This document shows positions 1 to 9,980 of a stretch of 64,000 bases of DNA, one piece after another. The stretch is from contig JAKIHM010000010.1 of assembly GCA_021608145.1 (NCBI GenBank), positions 1-64,000 on the forward strand. The letters are read 5' to 3'. Below the pieces are notes generated by a model. The model made no database searches. It was not told where the DNA came from and saw nothing but the letters and a program-made list of their open reading frames with translations. The position numbers and the translations under genes were made by a program. Source of the DNA: Thermovorax subterraneus. GTDB lineage: Bacteria; Bacillota; Thermosediminibacteria; Thermosediminibacterales; Thermosediminibacteraceae. Numbering within the stretch: the stretch's first letter is position 1; every line of letters begins with the position of its first letter.

Positions 1-141
1 AAAATATGGAAATAAAAAACATGCTGCTTTTTAGCTTCAAAAAATTCTTTTTGGTACTTCAATAGAGGGAAAATATTGCAATAAATAGGTGACCAAAATT
101 AAAAAAATGGCACAAAGCAAAAAGCTCTTTGCATGTTAATC

Positions 142-170
142 TTGACAAATTCCGCATTTTTATATAAAAT
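142..170 (+). promoter_or_regulatory. trpEp: sigma-A promoter of the trp operon
   Basis: A TTGACA -35 box (142-147) is followed after exactly 17 bases by a TAAAAT -10 box (165-170). It lies about 35 bases upstream of the start of the T-box leader, so the leader would begin close to the transcript 5' end. Recognised by eye from consensus and spacing. Confidence 0.8.
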
Positions 171-204
171 ATGCTAACAACAAGGCTAAATAAAATCAAA
201 TTCG

Positions 205-526
205 ATGAACGGGAAGGATGCGGTAAACCAGGTCGCAGAGAGCCGGGGTAGGTGGGAGCCTGGTACTCTGGTTGCCGCTCGATGGGCCCGGGAGGAGTCG
301 TGCGAAATGGAAGTAGTATTGACCGGGAGTCCGCCGTTAAAAGGACAGGGTATCGAAGGGAAACCTTCCGTACCCGAAACGAGATGGCTGCATTTAGGTG
401 GCTGAGAGAGGCATTTCGTCCTAAAGGATGAAATGCCTTTTTTGCTATAAAGGCTACTTGGGCGGCCGAAGTTGGGTGGCACCGCGAGGGCACCTCGTCC
501 CATGGGATGAGGTGCCTTCTTTTTTT
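205..526 (+). promoter_or_regulatory. T-box leader (tRNA-Trp) of the trp operon
   Basis: This transcribed leader should bind uncharged tRNA-Trp and allow read-through into trpE. Visible elements are the AGAGAGCCGGGG start of stem I, a GGTG apical element, a UGG (Trp) triplet at 283-285 in the specifier position before the 3' side of stem I, a stem-loop at 348-375, the T-box motif GGGTGGCACCGCG at 474-486, and a terminator (GGCACCTCGTCC paired with GGATGAGGTGCC, 489-516, then a T run to 526). The antiterminator and terminator share bases, as in all T-boxes. A second terminator-like hairpin inside the leader is listed separately. Confidence 0.9.
409..443 (+). terminator. extra terminator-like hairpin inside the trp T-box leader
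   Basis: AGGCATTTCGTCC pairs with GGATGAAATGCCT around a TAAA loop and is followed by six T residues, which is the form of an intrinsic terminator. It sits upstream of the real T-box motif. Just before it, TTAGGTGGCTGAG (394-406) resembles a decayed T-box motif. It could be stem III of the leader, or a remnant of a duplicated terminator/antiterminator module. Confidence 0.6.
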
Positions 527-574
527 AAGCGCACGGTTTTATTTCAAAGCAAGTAAGAAAGGAGTGGAATTACA

Positions 575-2011
575 ATGACATTTTTCCCCGAAGAAGATGA
601 ATTTAGAAAACTAAAGGGATCATGCGGCATTGTACCTGTAGTATTGAAACTCAAAGCCGATGAGCTCACCCCTATTGGGCTTTTCTACAATTTAGAGGGA
701 AAAAGGAAATTTTTGCTTGAGAGTGCGGAATGCGGAAGGAGTTGGGGAAGATATTCGTTTCTGGGCAGCAACCCCTACATGGCGATAAGCAGCTATAAGG
801 ATAAGGTGACTGTAGAAAAAGGAGGTCTTACCGAAACGTTTACTGGCAGAGTCCTCGACGAAGTGAAAAAATTTATAAAGCGACATGAGGTAGTTTATAA
901 AGCGGGACTCCCGCCCTTTGCAGGGGGCGCGGTGGGATATGTGGGTTACGATGTGATAAGGCAGTACGAAAAACTTCCAGATAAAAATCCGGATACTATT
1001 CAAGTGCCGGAAGCCTATCTTCTATTTTACAAAGAGGTCATTGTATACGACCATTTTTATCACACGATATCCATCATCCGTAACGTATTTCCCGAAGAAG
1101 AGGTAAGTTATGGCGATGTAATAGAGGCTTTGAACTTAAAAAAAGATGAAATATTAAGGCGCTCACCACTGCACCCGATAAAAGAAGAGGCGAGTTTAGA
1201 AAGTTTAGATTCAAATTTCGACGAAGAGAGTTTTTGCCAGATAGTGCGCAGGGCAAAGGAATATATAACTGCAGGCGATGCTTTCCAGATTGTCTTGTCC
1301 CAACAGCTGACCGCCATAACCCGCGCCAAGCCGTTTGACGCCTATAGGAAGCTCCGCCACCTCAATCCTTCTCCTTATATGTTCTATATAGATTTTGGGG
1401 ATTTTCTGATAGTAGGCTCCTCTCCCGAAAGCCTAGTAAGGGTAGAAGGAAAGAAGGTGATGACCAATCCAATAGCGGGGACGAGGCCGAGGGGAAGAAA
1501 CGAGCAAGAAGATGAAAGATTGAAATCAGAACTTTTGTCAGACGAGAAAGAAAGGGCAGAACACCTAATGCTGGTTGACCTTGCGAGAAACGACATAGGC
1601 AAGGTTAGCAAAATCGGCACGGTTGAGTTGGAAAGATTTATGGAAGTTGAGCTGTATTCGCACGTCATGCATATTGTCTCTACTGTATCGGGTCAGCTTA
1701 GCGATGATAAAGATTATTTCGATGCACTTGTGGCTTGCCTTCCTGCGGGTACAGTATCGGGGGCACCTAAGATAAGAGCTATGGAAATAATTGATGAGCT
1801 TGAAAATGTAAGACGCGGGATATATGCCGGTGCGGTCGGGTATTTTTCCTATACTGGAAATATGGATATGTGTATCGCGATAAGGACGATAATATTTAAA
1901 GGACGGAAAGCCTACATTCAGGCGGGGGCTGGTATCGTCTATGACTCCGTCCCCGAATTGGAATACCGGGAGACTTTGAATAAGGCTATGGCACTAAAGG
2001 AGGTGTTATAG
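575..2011 (+). CDS. trpE: Anthranilate synthase component I (TrpE)
   Basis: Converts chorismate plus ammonia (supplied by TrpG) to anthranilate, the first committed step of tryptophan synthesis. The 478-residue length is normal. The N-terminal region carries LLES followed ten residues later by S ([15 protein letters not shown]), the tryptophan-feedback element, so allosteric inhibition is probably kept. The C-terminal chorismate-binding domain shows [23 protein letters not shown] and [16 protein letters not shown]. The ATG is preceded by AAGAAAGGAGTGG. It is the first gene of a tightly packed operon and abuts trpG directly. Regulation is by the upstream tRNA-Trp T-box. Confidence 0.97.
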   Translation: MTFFPEEDEFRKLKGSCGIVPVVLKLKADELTPIGLFYNLEGKRKFLLESAECGRSWGRYSFLGSNPYMAISSYKDKVTVEKGGLTETFTGRVLDEVKKFIKRHEVVYKAGLPPFAGGAVGYVGYDVIRQYEKLPDKNPDTIQVPEAYLLFYKEVIVYDHFYHTISIIRNVFPEEEVSYGDVIEALNLKKDEILRRSPLHPIKEEASLESLDSNFDEESFCQIVRRAKEYITAGDAFQIVLSQQLTAITRAKPFDAYRKLRHLNPSPYMFYIDFGDFLIVGSSPESLVRVEGKKVMTNPIAGTRPRGRNEQEDERLKSELLSDEKERAEHLMLVDLARNDIGKVSKIGTVELERFMEVELYSHVMHIVSTVSGQLSDDKDYFDALVACLPAGTVSGAPKIRAMEIIDELENVRRGIYAGAVGYFSYTGNMDMCIAIRTIIFKGRKAYIQAGAGIVYDSVPELEYRETLNKAMALKEVL

Positions 2012-2599
2012 ATGGTACTTATCATAGATAATTATGACTCATTCACATACAATTTATACCAATACATCGGAGAAATTTATCCCCGTGTCGAAGTTGCGAG
2101 AAACGACGAGGTATCGCCAGAACAAATATTGAGCTCGGGGGCCAAGGGGATAGTGCTCTCGCCAGGACCGGGAAGGCCGGAGGAAGCCGGGATCTGCGTT
2201 GAACTGGTAAGAAAAGCTGCAGGAAAAATTCCGATTATTGGGATTTGCCTGGGCCATCAGGCTATAGGGTACTCCTTTGGGGCGAAAGTGGTTAAGGCGG
2301 ATAAGATACTGCACGGAAAAACATCTTTAGTTGTACACGAGGGAAAGGGGATATTGAAGGGGTTAAAAAGTCCAGTTAGGGTGGCCAGGTATCATTCTTT
2401 AGTGCTCGACGAAAACAGCATACCGCCAGAGTTAGAAGTTACGGCTAAAACTTTAGATGGTACTATCATGGCCATAATGCACAAACATTTTCCTATATTC
2501 GGTATACAGTTTCATCCAGAGTCAATAATGACCGAATGTGGAAAAGAAATATTGAGAAATTTTATAGGAGTGATGCTGGATGCTGAAGGAAGCCATTAA
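2012..2599 (+). CDS. trpG: Anthranilate synthase glutamine amidotransferase component (TrpG)
   Basis: Class I glutamine amidotransferase that hydrolyses glutamine and passes ammonia to TrpE. At 195 residues it is a stand-alone TrpG, not fused to TrpD. It begins with [17 protein letters not shown]; the nucleophile lies in [14 protein letters not shown] and the catalytic His/Glu in [13 protein letters not shown]. The start follows the trpE stop directly and the 3' end overlaps trpD by 20 bases, implying translational coupling. As in many Firmicutes, the same subunit could also serve folate synthesis as PabA, but no pab gene is seen nearby. Confidence 0.96.
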   Translation: MVLIIDNYDSFTYNLYQYIGEIYPRVEVARNDEVSPEQILSSGAKGIVLSPGPGRPEEAGICVELVRKAAGKIPIIGICLGHQAIGYSFGAKVVKADKILHGKTSLVVHEGKGILKGLKSPVRVARYHSLVLDENSIPPELEVTAKTLDGTIMAIMHKHFPIFGIQFHPESIMTECGKEILRNFIGVMLDAEGSH

Positions 2600-3596
2600 A
2601 AAAATAACTTTAGGTGAAAATTTGAGCCAAGAAGAGGCTGCGATGGCGATGGACGATATAATGGAAGGTCGTGCCACACCGTCGCAGATAGGGGGATTTT
2701 TGGTGGGCCTTCGCATCAAAGGTGAGACGATTGATGAAATAACGGGCTGTGCATTTACTATGAGAAATAAGGCCAAAAAAGTGATACTGGACGGATATGC
2801 AATAGATACATGTGGAACCGGAGGGGATGGCGGCAGGACGTTCAACGTATCGACAGCAGTTGCGATTGTAGCGGCATCTTGCGGTGTAAGGGTTGCAAAG
2901 CACGGCAACAGAGCAGTCTCCGGAAAAAGTGGGAGCGCGGATGTCCTAGAGGCTCTTGGGGTAAATATTGAGATGTCCCCCGAAGAGGTTGCCGAAACCA
3001 TCAGAAGGACGAATTTGGGCTTCATCTTTGCTCCACTTTATCATCTTTGCATGAAAAACGTTGCCGGGCCGCGAAGGGAATTGGGAATTAGGACAATCTT
3101 CAACATCCTTGGCCCGCTTACTAACCCGGCTGGAGTAAGAGGCCAGGTAATGGGAGTATACGACAGGGGCCTTGTGAAAAGCATGGCTCAGGTGCTCGAA
3201 AATCTTGGGGTTAAAAGGGCTATGGTAGTGCACGGCCTGGACGGCCTTGATGAGATTACCACTACTACGAAGACTCTTGTGAGCGAGGTCAGGGATGGGA
3301 GAATAGTCCATTATGAAATAGACCCTGCGGATTACGGAATCCCTTATGCAAGGCACCGTGACATCGCAGGCAATGATGCTTCTTACAACGCCCGACTTAT
3401 AGTGAAGATATTTAAAGGAGAAAAAGGCCCGGCGCGGGATATCGTCCTCTTAAATACAGCTGCTGCCTTATATATTGGAAATGAGGCAGAAAATATCAAA
3501 GAAGGGCTAGAAAAAGCTGCCTACGCCATTGACTCGGGAGCGGCTTATGAAAAACTGAGAGAATTCATAGAGGTAAGTAAGGGGGTTGCTCGATGA
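2580..3596 (+). CDS. trpD: Anthranilate phosphoribosyltransferase (TrpD)
   Basis: Joins anthranilate to PRPP to give N-phosphoribosyl-anthranilate. The 338-residue protein has the usual N-terminal helical part and the phosphate-binding [16 protein letters not shown] loop, followed by [21 protein letters not shown], which binds anthranilate and PRPP. It overlaps trpG by 20 bases and trpC by four (ATGA), fitting a coupled operon. Nothing is missing compared with the family. Confidence 0.97.
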   Translation: MLKEAIKKITLGENLSQEEAAMAMDDIMEGRATPSQIGGFLVGLRIKGETIDEITGCAFTMRNKAKKVILDGYAIDTCGTGGDGGRTFNVSTAVAIVAASCGVRVAKHGNRAVSGKSGSADVLEALGVNIEMSPEEVAETIRRTNLGFIFAPLYHLCMKNVAGPRRELGIRTIFNILGPLTNPAGVRGQVMGVYDRGLVKSMAQVLENLGVKRAMVVHGLDGLDEITTTTKTLVSEVRDGRIVHYEIDPADYGIPYARHRDIAGNDASYNARLIVKIFKGEKGPARDIVLLNTAAALYIGNEAENIKEGLEKAAYAIDSGAAYEKLREFIEVSKGVAR

Positions 3597-4372
3597 TACT
3601 AGACGAGATAATATATCACAAGAAAAAAAGCTTGTGGGAAAAAAAACATCTGAAGCCCCTTAAAATCCTTGAGAAAGAGGCTTATGATATGCCGCTTCCG
3701 AGGGATTTCCTCGGAGCGCTTCGCACAGAAAAACCAAATGAGGTAAGGATTATAGCAGAAATAAAAAAGGCATCCCCATCGAAAGGCATAATAAGGGGGA
3801 ATGCGAGCCCTTCCGAAATTGCGTCGATGTACCAAAGAGGGGGAGCTGATGCTATATCAGTTTTAACCGAGGACAAATATTTTATGGGAAATGATGAGTT
3901 TTTAAGACAGGTTAAAAAGTCTGCTACATGTCCAGTGCTGAGGAAAGATTTTATAATAGACCCCTATCAAATATATGAGTCAAAAGTATTGGGTGCCGAT
4001 GCTGTGCTGCTAATAGCTGCAGTATTAGGAAGTAGGCTTAAAGAGTTCTACAATTTGGCGGAGTCGCTGGGATTGGGGTGCCTGGTGGAGGTCCACGACG
4101 AGTATGAACTCCAGATAGCTCTTGATATAGGTGCAAAGGTCATTGGTATTAACAACAGGGACCTCAGGACTTTCAAGGTCAATATCGAGACTACTGAAAG
4201 GCTCGTGCAGCTGATTCCCGGGGATAGGGTGAAAGTTTCGGAAAGTGGGATAAAGAGCGTAGAGGATATAAGGAGACTTAAATTACAGGGCGTCGATGCG
4301 TTTTTGATAGGCGAGGCGCTGATGGTTGCGGATGATGTCGAAGAGGCCGTAAGAAAGTTTAAGGCCGGATAG
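3593..4372 (+). CDS. trpC: Indole-3-glycerol phosphate synthase (TrpC)
   Basis: Closes the ring of carboxyphenylamino-deoxyribulose phosphate to indole-3-glycerol phosphate. It is a 259-residue TIM barrel with [13 protein letters not shown] holding the first catalytic Lys, [12 protein letters not shown] with the second, LLIAAVL, and VSESGIKS near the phosphate site. It overlaps trpD by four bases and is separate from trpF, unlike the fused enterobacterial enzyme. Confidence 0.97.
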   Translation: MILDEIIYHKKKSLWEKKHLKPLKILEKEAYDMPLPRDFLGALRTEKPNEVRIIAEIKKASPSKGIIRGNASPSEIASMYQRGGADAISVLTEDKYFMGNDEFLRQVKKSATCPVLRKDFIIDPYQIYESKVLGADAVLLIAAVLGSRLKEFYNLAESLGLGCLVEVHDEYELQIALDIGAKVIGINNRDLRTFKVNIETTERLVQLIPGDRVKVSESGIKSVEDIRRLKLQGVDAFLIGEALMVADDVEEAVRKFKAG

Positions 4373-4388
4373 TGAGGTGAATAAATGA

Positions 4389-5018
4389 ATGGTCAGGATA
4401 AAGATATGTGGCCTTCGGAGAAAGCAGGATATTGATTGGGTAAACTTTTTAAAAGTGGACTATGCGGGATTCGTATTTGCTGAAAGCCGAAGGAGGGTAG
4501 ATTTAAAAGAGGCTGAAAGGTTGTCTGCGCTTCTTGAAAAGGGAATAAAAAAAGTAGGGGTATTTTTAAACCAAAGTCCGGATTTTGTAAAAGGAGTTTG
4601 CAGTGCGTTAGGAATAGATGTTATCCAGCTTCACGGAGATGAAAGCCAAAAAGAAATAGAAAGCTATCTTGGTCTTGGCTTTGAAGTATGGAAAGCTATC
4701 AGGATAAAGGATAAAAGTGATTTAATATCTGCCTTTGAATACCGGGTGGATGGCGTATTGTTAGATGCCGCAGTGCGGGGGATGTATGGCGGGACTGGCA
4801 GGACATTCAACTGGGATATTTTAAAAGGGGTATATTTCAAAAACAAAATAATCCTGGCAGGAGGGCTTAACCCCCAAAATGTAGGCCTTGCCATTGCCAA
4901 GGTAAAACCGTTTGCAGTGGATGTGAGCAGTGGTGTTGAAACCGAAGGGTATAAGGATTTTTTTAAGATGAAAGAATTTGTAGAAAGGGTGAGAGGATTT
5001 GGAAAACACGACGGGTAG
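4389..5018 (+). CDS. trpF: Phosphoribosylanthranilate isomerase (TrpF)
   Basis: Amadori isomerase acting between TrpD and TrpC. It has 209 residues; the N-terminal KICGL carries the catalytic Cys, and the C-terminal [10 protein letters not shown] and [15 protein letters not shown] elements bind phosphate and carry the general acid. The chosen ATG gives the canonical start [10 protein letters not shown] second ATG four bases upstream is in another frame and is ignored. GTGAGGTGAA supplies the ribosome-binding site. The 3' end overlaps trpB by 20 bases. Confidence 0.95.
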   Translation: MVRIKICGLRRKQDIDWVNFLKVDYAGFVFAESRRRVDLKEAERLSALLEKGIKKVGVFLNQSPDFVKGVCSALGIDVIQLHGDESQKEIESYLGLGFEVWKAIRIKDKSDLISAFEYRVDGVLLDAAVRGMYGGTGRTFNWDILKGVYFKNKIILAGGLNPQNVGLAIAKVKPFAVDVSSGVETEGYKDFFKMKEFVERVRGFGKHDG

Positions 5019-6183
5019 GTTTGGAATTTTTGGAGGGCAGTACGTGCCGGAGACGGTCATGAATGCATTGACAGAACTTGAAAGGGAGTTTAATGCTGCA
5101 ATAAAGGATGAAAATTTCATAAAGGAGTACAGGTATTATTTGAAAGAGTATTCGGGACGGCCTACGCCGCTTTATTTTGCATCTAACCTTACGGAGAAAC
5201 TGGGCGGCGCAAAAGTATACCTTAAGAGGGAAGACTTAAACCACACAGGGGCGCATAAGATAAACAATGTTCTAGGGCAGGTCCTGCTCGCAAGACGGAT
5301 GGGGAAGAAAAGGGTGACGGCTGAGACAGGAGCAGGACAGCACGGTGTAGCTACTGCGACAGTGGCAGCCATGTTCGGCCTGGAATGCGAGATTTTTATG
5401 GGGAGGGAAGACATAAGAAGACAGGCCCTGAACGTTTTCAGGATGAGGCTTTTAGGGGCGAAGGTGCACAGTGTGGATTCGGGGACCGGGACTTTAAAAG
5501 ATGCAGTAAACGAGGCGATAAGGGATTGGGTGGCTAGAGTAGAGGATACTTTTTATGTCATAGGTTCAGCAGTAGGTCCGCACCCATACCCGACGATGGT
5601 AAGAGAGTTTCAAAAAGTAATAGGAGAAGAGGCGAAAGCGCAAATTCTTGAAAAGGAAGGCAGGCTACCTGATTATGTCATAGCCTGTGTAGGTGGAGGC
5701 AGCAATGCTATTGGGATATTCCACCCTTTTTATCATGACAAAGAAGTGAATTTGGTGGGTGTTGAGGCTGGGGGCTTTGGATTGGAAAGCACAAAGCACG
5801 CTGCTAAAATGGCAAGAGGCAGCATAGGTGTGCTACACGGCATGAAGACCCTGGTTTTGCAGGATGAGGAAGGTCATATTATGCCGGTACATTCTATCTC
5901 CGCAGGGCTCGATTATCCGGCTGTAGGGCCAGAGCATGCCTATTACAAAGAAATAGGAAGGGCCCAGTATGTAGCTGTGACCGACGACGAGGCAAAAGAT
6001 GCTTTCATTAAGCTTTCGAGAATGGAAGGGATAATCCCCGCATTGGAAAGCGCCCACGCCGTAGCCTATGCCATTAAATTGGCTCCTCAACTTTCCAAGG
6101 ATAAGGTCGTAATCGTGAACCTGTCGGGGCGAGGAGATAAGGATGTAGAGATAGTGACAAATCTACCGGAGGTGATGCTATGA
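4999..6183 (+). CDS. trpB: Tryptophan synthase beta chain (TrpB)
   Basis: PLP enzyme that condenses indole with serine. At 394 residues it matches the classical TrpB1 type. [10 protein letters not shown] places the PLP lysine at about residue 87, and [10 protein letters not shown] binds the PLP phosphate. The start is a TTG inside the trpF 3' end: it gives [19 protein letters not shown], the expected family N-terminus, and is preceded by GAAAGGGTGAGAGG. The first internal ATG would delete conserved sequence. It ends in an ATGA overlap with trpA. Confidence 0.97.
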   Translation: MENTTGRFGIFGGQYVPETVMNALTELEREFNAAIKDENFIKEYRYYLKEYSGRPTPLYFASNLTEKLGGAKVYLKREDLNHTGAHKINNVLGQVLLARRMGKKRVTAETGAGQHGVATATVAAMFGLECEIFMGREDIRRQALNVFRMRLLGAKVHSVDSGTGTLKDAVNEAIRDWVARVEDTFYVIGSAVGPHPYPTMVREFQKVIGEEAKAQILEKEGRLPDYVIACVGGGSNAIGIFHPFYHDKEVNLVGVEAGGFGLESTKHAAKMARGSIGVLHGMKTLVLQDEEGHIMPVHSISAGLDYPAVGPEHAYYKEIGRAQYVAVTDDEAKDAFIKLSRMEGIIPALESAHAVAYAIKLAPQLSKDKVVIVNLSGRGDKDVEIVTNLPEVML

Positions 6184-6971
6184 ACAACAGGATTGACATG
6201 ACTTTTGAAAGATTAAAAAAAGAAGGGAAAAAGGCTCTAATCGCTTATATAACGGCTGGAGACCCGGATATTGAAACAACAGCTGAGTTAATATTTAAAA
6301 TGATTGAGGCAGGAGCTGATGCGGTCGAAATAGGAGTACCTTATTCTGACCCCTTAGCCGACGGACCGGTAATACAGAGGGCTTCGGCGAGAGCCCTGAG
6401 GAATGGTACAAAAATAAAGGATATAATGAAGATGGTTGAAATGATAAGGAAGAATTCCCAAATTCCAATCCTCTATCTTGTATATTATAATTCGGTATTC
6501 ATCTATGGAGTAGAAAGGTTTATGAAAGAGGCCTATAGCGCGGGGGTTGACGGAATTATAATCCCCGATTTGCCGTTGGAGGAGAGGGGGGAGGTCTTTG
6601 AGCTTACAAAAAAATACGGCTTGCATCTGATTCCCCTTGTTGCCCCAACTTCTCACGGGCGCATTAAAAAAATTGTGGAAAATGCAGGTGGATTTGTGTA
6701 TTGTGTTTCAAGCACAGGGGTTACCGGTGAAAGGGAGCGCATTGAGACCGACATAAAGTCCTATTTGGAAGAAGTTTCAAAATACACAGGACTTCCAAAA
6801 GCTGTGGGATTTGGCATATCCAGCCCCGAGATGGCAAGAAATATAAAAGATTACTGCGAGGGTATAATAATAGGCAGCGCTATAGTTTCCATAATCGAAA
6901 AAGCGTCGACAAAGGAGGAGATGTTTGAAAAAATAGATAATTTTATAAGAAGCATAAAAAAAGTTTTGTAG
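6180..6971 (+). CDS. trpA: Tryptophan synthase alpha chain (TrpA)
   Basis: Cleaves indole-3-glycerol phosphate and channels indole to TrpB. It has 263 residues with [18 protein letters not shown] holding the catalytic Glu and Asp, LPLEERGE, and [10 protein letters not shown] near the phosphate site. The ATG overlaps the trpB stop by four bases, so the two subunits should be made in step. It is the last biosynthetic gene of the operon. No terminator is obvious before the next gene, so read-through is possible. Confidence 0.97.
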   Translation: MNNRIDMTFERLKKEGKKALIAYITAGDPDIETTAELIFKMIEAGADAVEIGVPYSDPLADGPVIQRASARALRNGTKIKDIMKMVEMIRKNSQIPILYLVYYNSVFIYGVERFMKEAYSAGVDGIIIPDLPLEERGEVFELTKKYGLHLIPLVAPTSHGRIKKIVENAGGFVYCVSSTGVTGERERIETDIKSYLEEVSKYTGLPKAVGFGISSPEMARNIKDYCEGIIIGSAIVSIIEKASTKEEMFEKIDNFIRSIKKVL

Positions 6972-7053
6972 TCCCGCTCTATAGCTGCTTTCTAGGCAAG
7001 TTTTTGATGTATAATATTTTTTGACATACATTGCGATAATGGGGGTAGTTGAA

Positions 7054-8172
7054 ATGGGTTCTAGGGTTTACTTTTACAACATGAGGGCGAAAAGGCGGTC
7101 GCAGAACCTTCCGTCAAAAGTTGCAAAGCTTTTTGACGCTGCCGGCTTTGATAATATTATTTCGCCGAGCGACCTTGTGGCAATAAAGATTCATTTCGGG
7201 GAAAGAGGCAATACCGCGTACATAAATCCCGTATTTGTTAGGCAGGTGGTGGATAAAATAAAGGGAAAGGGGGCCAAGCCCTTTCTCACCGACACCAATA
7301 CCCTATACAAAGGTTCCAGGAGCAATGGGGTGGACCACATTGTGAGCGCTATAGAAAACGGTTTTGCCTATGCGGTGGTTGGGGCGCCGGTAATAATAGC
7401 AGATGGAATTGTTAGCAAGGATTCGGTTGAAGTAGAAATAGGGAAGAAGCATTTTGAAAGGGTTAAGATTGCTTCGGGAATTTATTATGCCAATTCGATG
7501 ATAGTGATGACGCACTTTAAGGGCCATGAGATGGCGGGCTTTGGTGGGGCGATAAAAAACCTCGCTATGGGATGTGCTCCGGCTGCAGGGAAACAGCAGC
7601 AGCATTCCACATTAAAGCCGAAGGTAGGAGAAAAATGCAGGAGATGCCTTTCATGTGTAAATAATTGTCCCGAAAATGCAATTACTGTCATAGATAATGC
7701 AGCCTATATAGATCCCGAAAAATGCATCGGCTGCGGCGAATGCGTATCAATGTGCTATTTTGGGGTGATAAAACCTCAGTGGGAAACTGACAGCCGGGAG
7801 TTCATAGAAAGGATGACGGAGTATGCTTACGGGGCTTTCTTGGCGAAAAAAGGAAAGATAGCTTTTATGAATTTCGTTGTTGACGTTTCGCCTCTCTGTG
7901 ATTGTACGCCGTGGAACGATGCACCCATCGTGCCCGATATAGGAATACTTGCATCCCTAGACCCGGTGGCTATAGACCAAGCAAGCTATGACCTGGTGAC
8001 AAAGCAGCACGGAAATGCAAACAGCGTTCTAGGAGAAAAAGGGATGGGTTTAAAACCCGGGGAGGACAAATTTAGGGCCGCGCATCCGGAGACTGACGGT
8101 CTTGTGCAATTGGAGTATGCTGAAGAACTTGGGATGGGAACGAGGGAGTATGAGTTGGTAGAACTAAATTAA
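7054..8172 (+). CDS. DUF362 protein with two 4Fe-4S ferredoxin clusters
   Basis: A 372-residue protein: an N-terminal DUF362 region (about residues 1-190, with VAIKIHFGERGNTAY and MTHFKGHEMAGFGGAIKNLAMG), an 8-Fe ferredoxin insert with CRRCLSCVNNCP and CIGCGECVSMC, and a DUF362 C-terminal part. Members are cytoplasmic iron-sulphur proteins of unresolved function, probably electron carriers. The ATG at 7054 is chosen because GGGGG lies eight bases upstream; a TTG 33 bases earlier has no site. TATAAT at 7011-7016 hints at a separate promoter, but no good -35 is visible, so it may be read through from trpA. Confidence 0.85.
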   Translation: MGSRVYFYNMRAKRRSQNLPSKVAKLFDAAGFDNIISPSDLVAIKIHFGERGNTAYINPVFVRQVVDKIKGKGAKPFLTDTNTLYKGSRSNGVDHIVSAIENGFAYAVVGAPVIIADGIVSKDSVEVEIGKKHFERVKIASGIYYANSMIVMTHFKGHEMAGFGGAIKNLAMGCAPAAGKQQQHSTLKPKVGEKCRRCLSCVNNCPENAITVIDNAAYIDPEKCIGCGECVSMCYFGVIKPQWETDSREFIERMTEYAYGAFLAKKGKIAFMNFVVDVSPLCDCTPWNDAPIVPDIGILASLDPVAIDQASYDLVTKQHGNANSVLGEKGMGLKPGEDKFRAAHPETDGLVQLEYAEELGMGTREYELVELN

Positions 8173-8184
8173 AAAATTTCTAAA

Positions 8185-8223
8185 AAACCTCCTGCCCTTA
8201 GGAGTGGTGCGGGAGGTTTTTTG
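8185..8223 (+). terminator. intrinsic terminator after the DUF362 gene
   Basis: An ACCTCC-type arm pairs with GGGAGGT across a short loop and is followed by a T run. It closes the trp/DUF362 transcription block. Confidence 0.8.
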
Positions 8224-8281
8224 ATTTGTGTGACATTCCGACAATTACAAAAGTCAAATATTTTAAATAAATAGAACAATA

Positions 8282-8310
8282 TTGACAAACAAAAATTACT
8301 TGTATATACT
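8282..8310 (+). promoter_or_regulatory. sigma-A promoter of the URO-D family gene
   Basis: A TTGACA box (8282-8287), a 17-base spacer and TATACT (8305-8310) form a near-consensus promoter. The remaining 80-base untranslated leader is AT-rich and no riboswitch was recognised in it. Confidence 0.8.
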
Positions 8311-8390
8311 AGTAGTGAAAAATATATACAAAATTTAATAAATTATAAATTATGAAATCTAAAACAATAAAATAGAGGGGGGACTAAATT

Positions 8391-9752
8391 ATGAAAAATG
8401 CAGAAGAACTAAAAAAAGAAAGAACGGAGATTTTCCACGACCTATATGATGGCAAGATACCGAAAAGAGTTCCGGTTGGCGGCTTGATCGGGATAGAATT
8501 CTGCATCGAGTTTGCGGGACTTCCTCCTGCTAGGACCCAATGGACGTTAGAAGGAATAGAAGAAGCAATGGACAGGATATGTCAGATGACGGGACAGGAT
8601 ATATATCCTTTCGGCTTTGCGAGGTCGCCGGTTGCCCTGCAGATCCTCGAATCCAGGATTCTTAGGATGGGGTCCGGGGGATTCATCCAGTACACCGAGG
8701 TTCCGGTCATGGAAGCGGATGAATACGATGACCTCATTAAAAATCCTCATGAATTCATAATGGAAAAAGTTCTTCCCAGGAAATACAAGGCTTTGGATGC
8801 CGACCCGGTGACCCGCTCTATAGTCTACGCAAAGGCTGCCAAGGCGCTTTTTGACCATATGGATACCTTTGCAAAAATAGATGCAAAATTGATAGAAAAA
8901 TATGGGTATTATACTCCCCCGCCTGAGTCTACCGGCATAGCTCTTGCACCTTTGGATTTTATCGCCGATGAGCTAAGGGGAGTAAAGGGACTTTTAATGG
9001 ACGTTAGGAGATGTCCCGAAAAGGTGGCTGAGGCTTGTGAAGCTTTACTGCCGCTGACCCTGAAAAGGGCTCTCCCGCCGGTGCCGTCGAAATACGGCCA
9101 GACCTTCATGCCATTACATATGCCGGGGTTTTTGCGGACCAGCGATTTTGAAAAACTTTACTGGCCTACATTTTCCAGGGTTGTGCAGGCCCTGGCGGAT
9201 GCCGGTCAACCCGTATTCATGTTTTGCGACCATGACTGGATGAGGTTTTTGGATTACCTGTATGAACTTCCGGAGAATACAAGGATAGCCTTCGAATTCG
9301 GAGATCCGAAAGTAATAAAGGAAAAACTGGGGAAAAGGCATATACTTTCGGGTCTGTATCCGATGACCTATCTCAAGACGGCGACGAAAGAGCAATGCAT
9401 AGATAAGGTAAAGGAACTCCTTGACATAATGGCGCCCGGGGGAAGGTATTACTTCGACTTTGACAAGAGCCTCATCACATTAAACTCTGTCAATGTGGAG
9501 AATTACTTTGCCGTGGTCCGATACGTGGCTGAAAATGCGTATTACAGCAATGCCGGAGAAGAGGCGCCGAAGGATGAAAATTCAGGGAGGAGCTTTATAA
9601 AAGTAGGCGAAATACCCCCGTTTAAGTCGAAATATTATAAGACCTGGGAGGATTACAAAAAGGAGCACCCCGAAATTCCTGCAGAACTCGAACCGGTTGT
9701 TGCCCAAAAACTACAGATGTACGAAGAAATGTTTTTCATGTTGATCTCGTAG
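8391..9752 (+). CDS. Uroporphyrinogen decarboxylase (URO-D) family protein
   Basis: A 453-residue protein in the URO-D/cobamide-methyltransferase fold family of anaerobes. It is longer than true HemE (about 350), and no other haem genes are near, so haem synthesis is unlikely. RVPVGGLIGIEF at the N-terminus, MFCDHDWMRFLDYL and LSGLYPMTYLKTATKEQCIDKVKELLDIMAPGG-type segments fit a TIM barrel. Relatives often move methyl groups from corrinoids, but no corrinoid protein is encoded nearby, so the substrate is unknown. A GAGGGGGGA ribosome-binding site precedes the ATG. It is a single-gene unit between its own promoter and terminator. Confidence 0.75.
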   Translation: MKNAEELKKERTEIFHDLYDGKIPKRVPVGGLIGIEFCIEFAGLPPARTQWTLEGIEEAMDRICQMTGQDIYPFGFARSPVALQILESRILRMGSGGFIQYTEVPVMEADEYDDLIKNPHEFIMEKVLPRKYKALDADPVTRSIVYAKAAKALFDHMDTFAKIDAKLIEKYGYYTPPPESTGIALAPLDFIADELRGVKGLLMDVRRCPEKVAEACEALLPLTLKRALPPVPSKYGQTFMPLHMPGFLRTSDFEKLYWPTFSRVVQALADAGQPVFMFCDHDWMRFLDYLYELPENTRIAFEFGDPKVIKEKLGKRHILSGLYPMTYLKTATKEQCIDKVKELLDIMAPGGRYYFDFDKSLITLNSVNVENYFAVVRYVAENAYYSNAGEEAPKDENSGRSFIKVGEIPPFKSKYYKTWEDYKKEHPEIPAELEPVVAQKLQMYEEMFFMLIS

Positions 9753-9773
9753 ATAATATAAGGATAATATAAG

Positions 9774-9799
9774 GGCCGGGCTTTTACCCGGCCTTTTTT
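9774..9799 (+). terminator. intrinsic terminator after the URO-D family gene
   Basis: GGCCGGG pairs with CCCGGCC around a six-base loop, followed by six T residues. Confidence 0.9.
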
Positions 9800-9814
9800 A
9801 CTATACCCCCTTTG

Positions 9815-9907
9815 TTATAAACCTTTGCCCCTGTCTCCCAGCAGGAGGAGTATCAGAATCAAAAATACTATAAACGCTCTGCTGTCGTCAAAAAAGCCGC
9901 CGCCCAC
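9815..9907 (-). CDS. Tiny hydrophobic protein, YjcZ-like (30 aa)
   Basis: A 30-residue reading frame starting with GTG and reading MGGGFFDDSRAFIVF, then a stretch of Leu/Ile forming one membrane helix, then GDRGKGL. GGAGG lies seven bases before the GTG, a perfect ribosome-binding site. The composition (Gly-rich start, charged DDSR, single membrane segment) resembles the short YjcZ-type sporulation proteins of Firmicutes. Assignment to that family is from recall of its pattern. A sigma-K-like promoter can be drawn upstream. The gene is convergent with the URO-D gene and sits downstream of the large secreted protein. Confidence 0.65.
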   Translation of the reverse strand: MGGGFFDDSRAFIVFLILILLLLGDRGKGL

Positions 9908-9937
9908 TGCGGTACCTCCTTTCGAGTTTTCTAGTTA

Positions 9938-9966
9938 TAATATATGAAAGGAGGTTTTTTTGGGTT
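9938..9966 (-). promoter_or_regulatory. possible sigma-K-type promoter for the 30-aa protein
   Basis: On the minus strand AACC (9963-9966) is followed after 16 bases by CATATATTA (9938-9946), matching the mother-cell sigma-K pattern of an AC-type -35 and CATAnnnTA. The inferred transcript would start about 25 bases before the GTG. The consensus is weak enough that chance is a real possibility. Confidence 0.35.
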
Positions 9967-9980
9967 ACTTTATAGTCTAA

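Noticed and set aside
205-405. Short plus-strand reading frame inside the trp leader
   Set aside because: It lies within stem I to stem III of the T-box, has no ribosome-binding site and is not a Trp-rich leader peptide.
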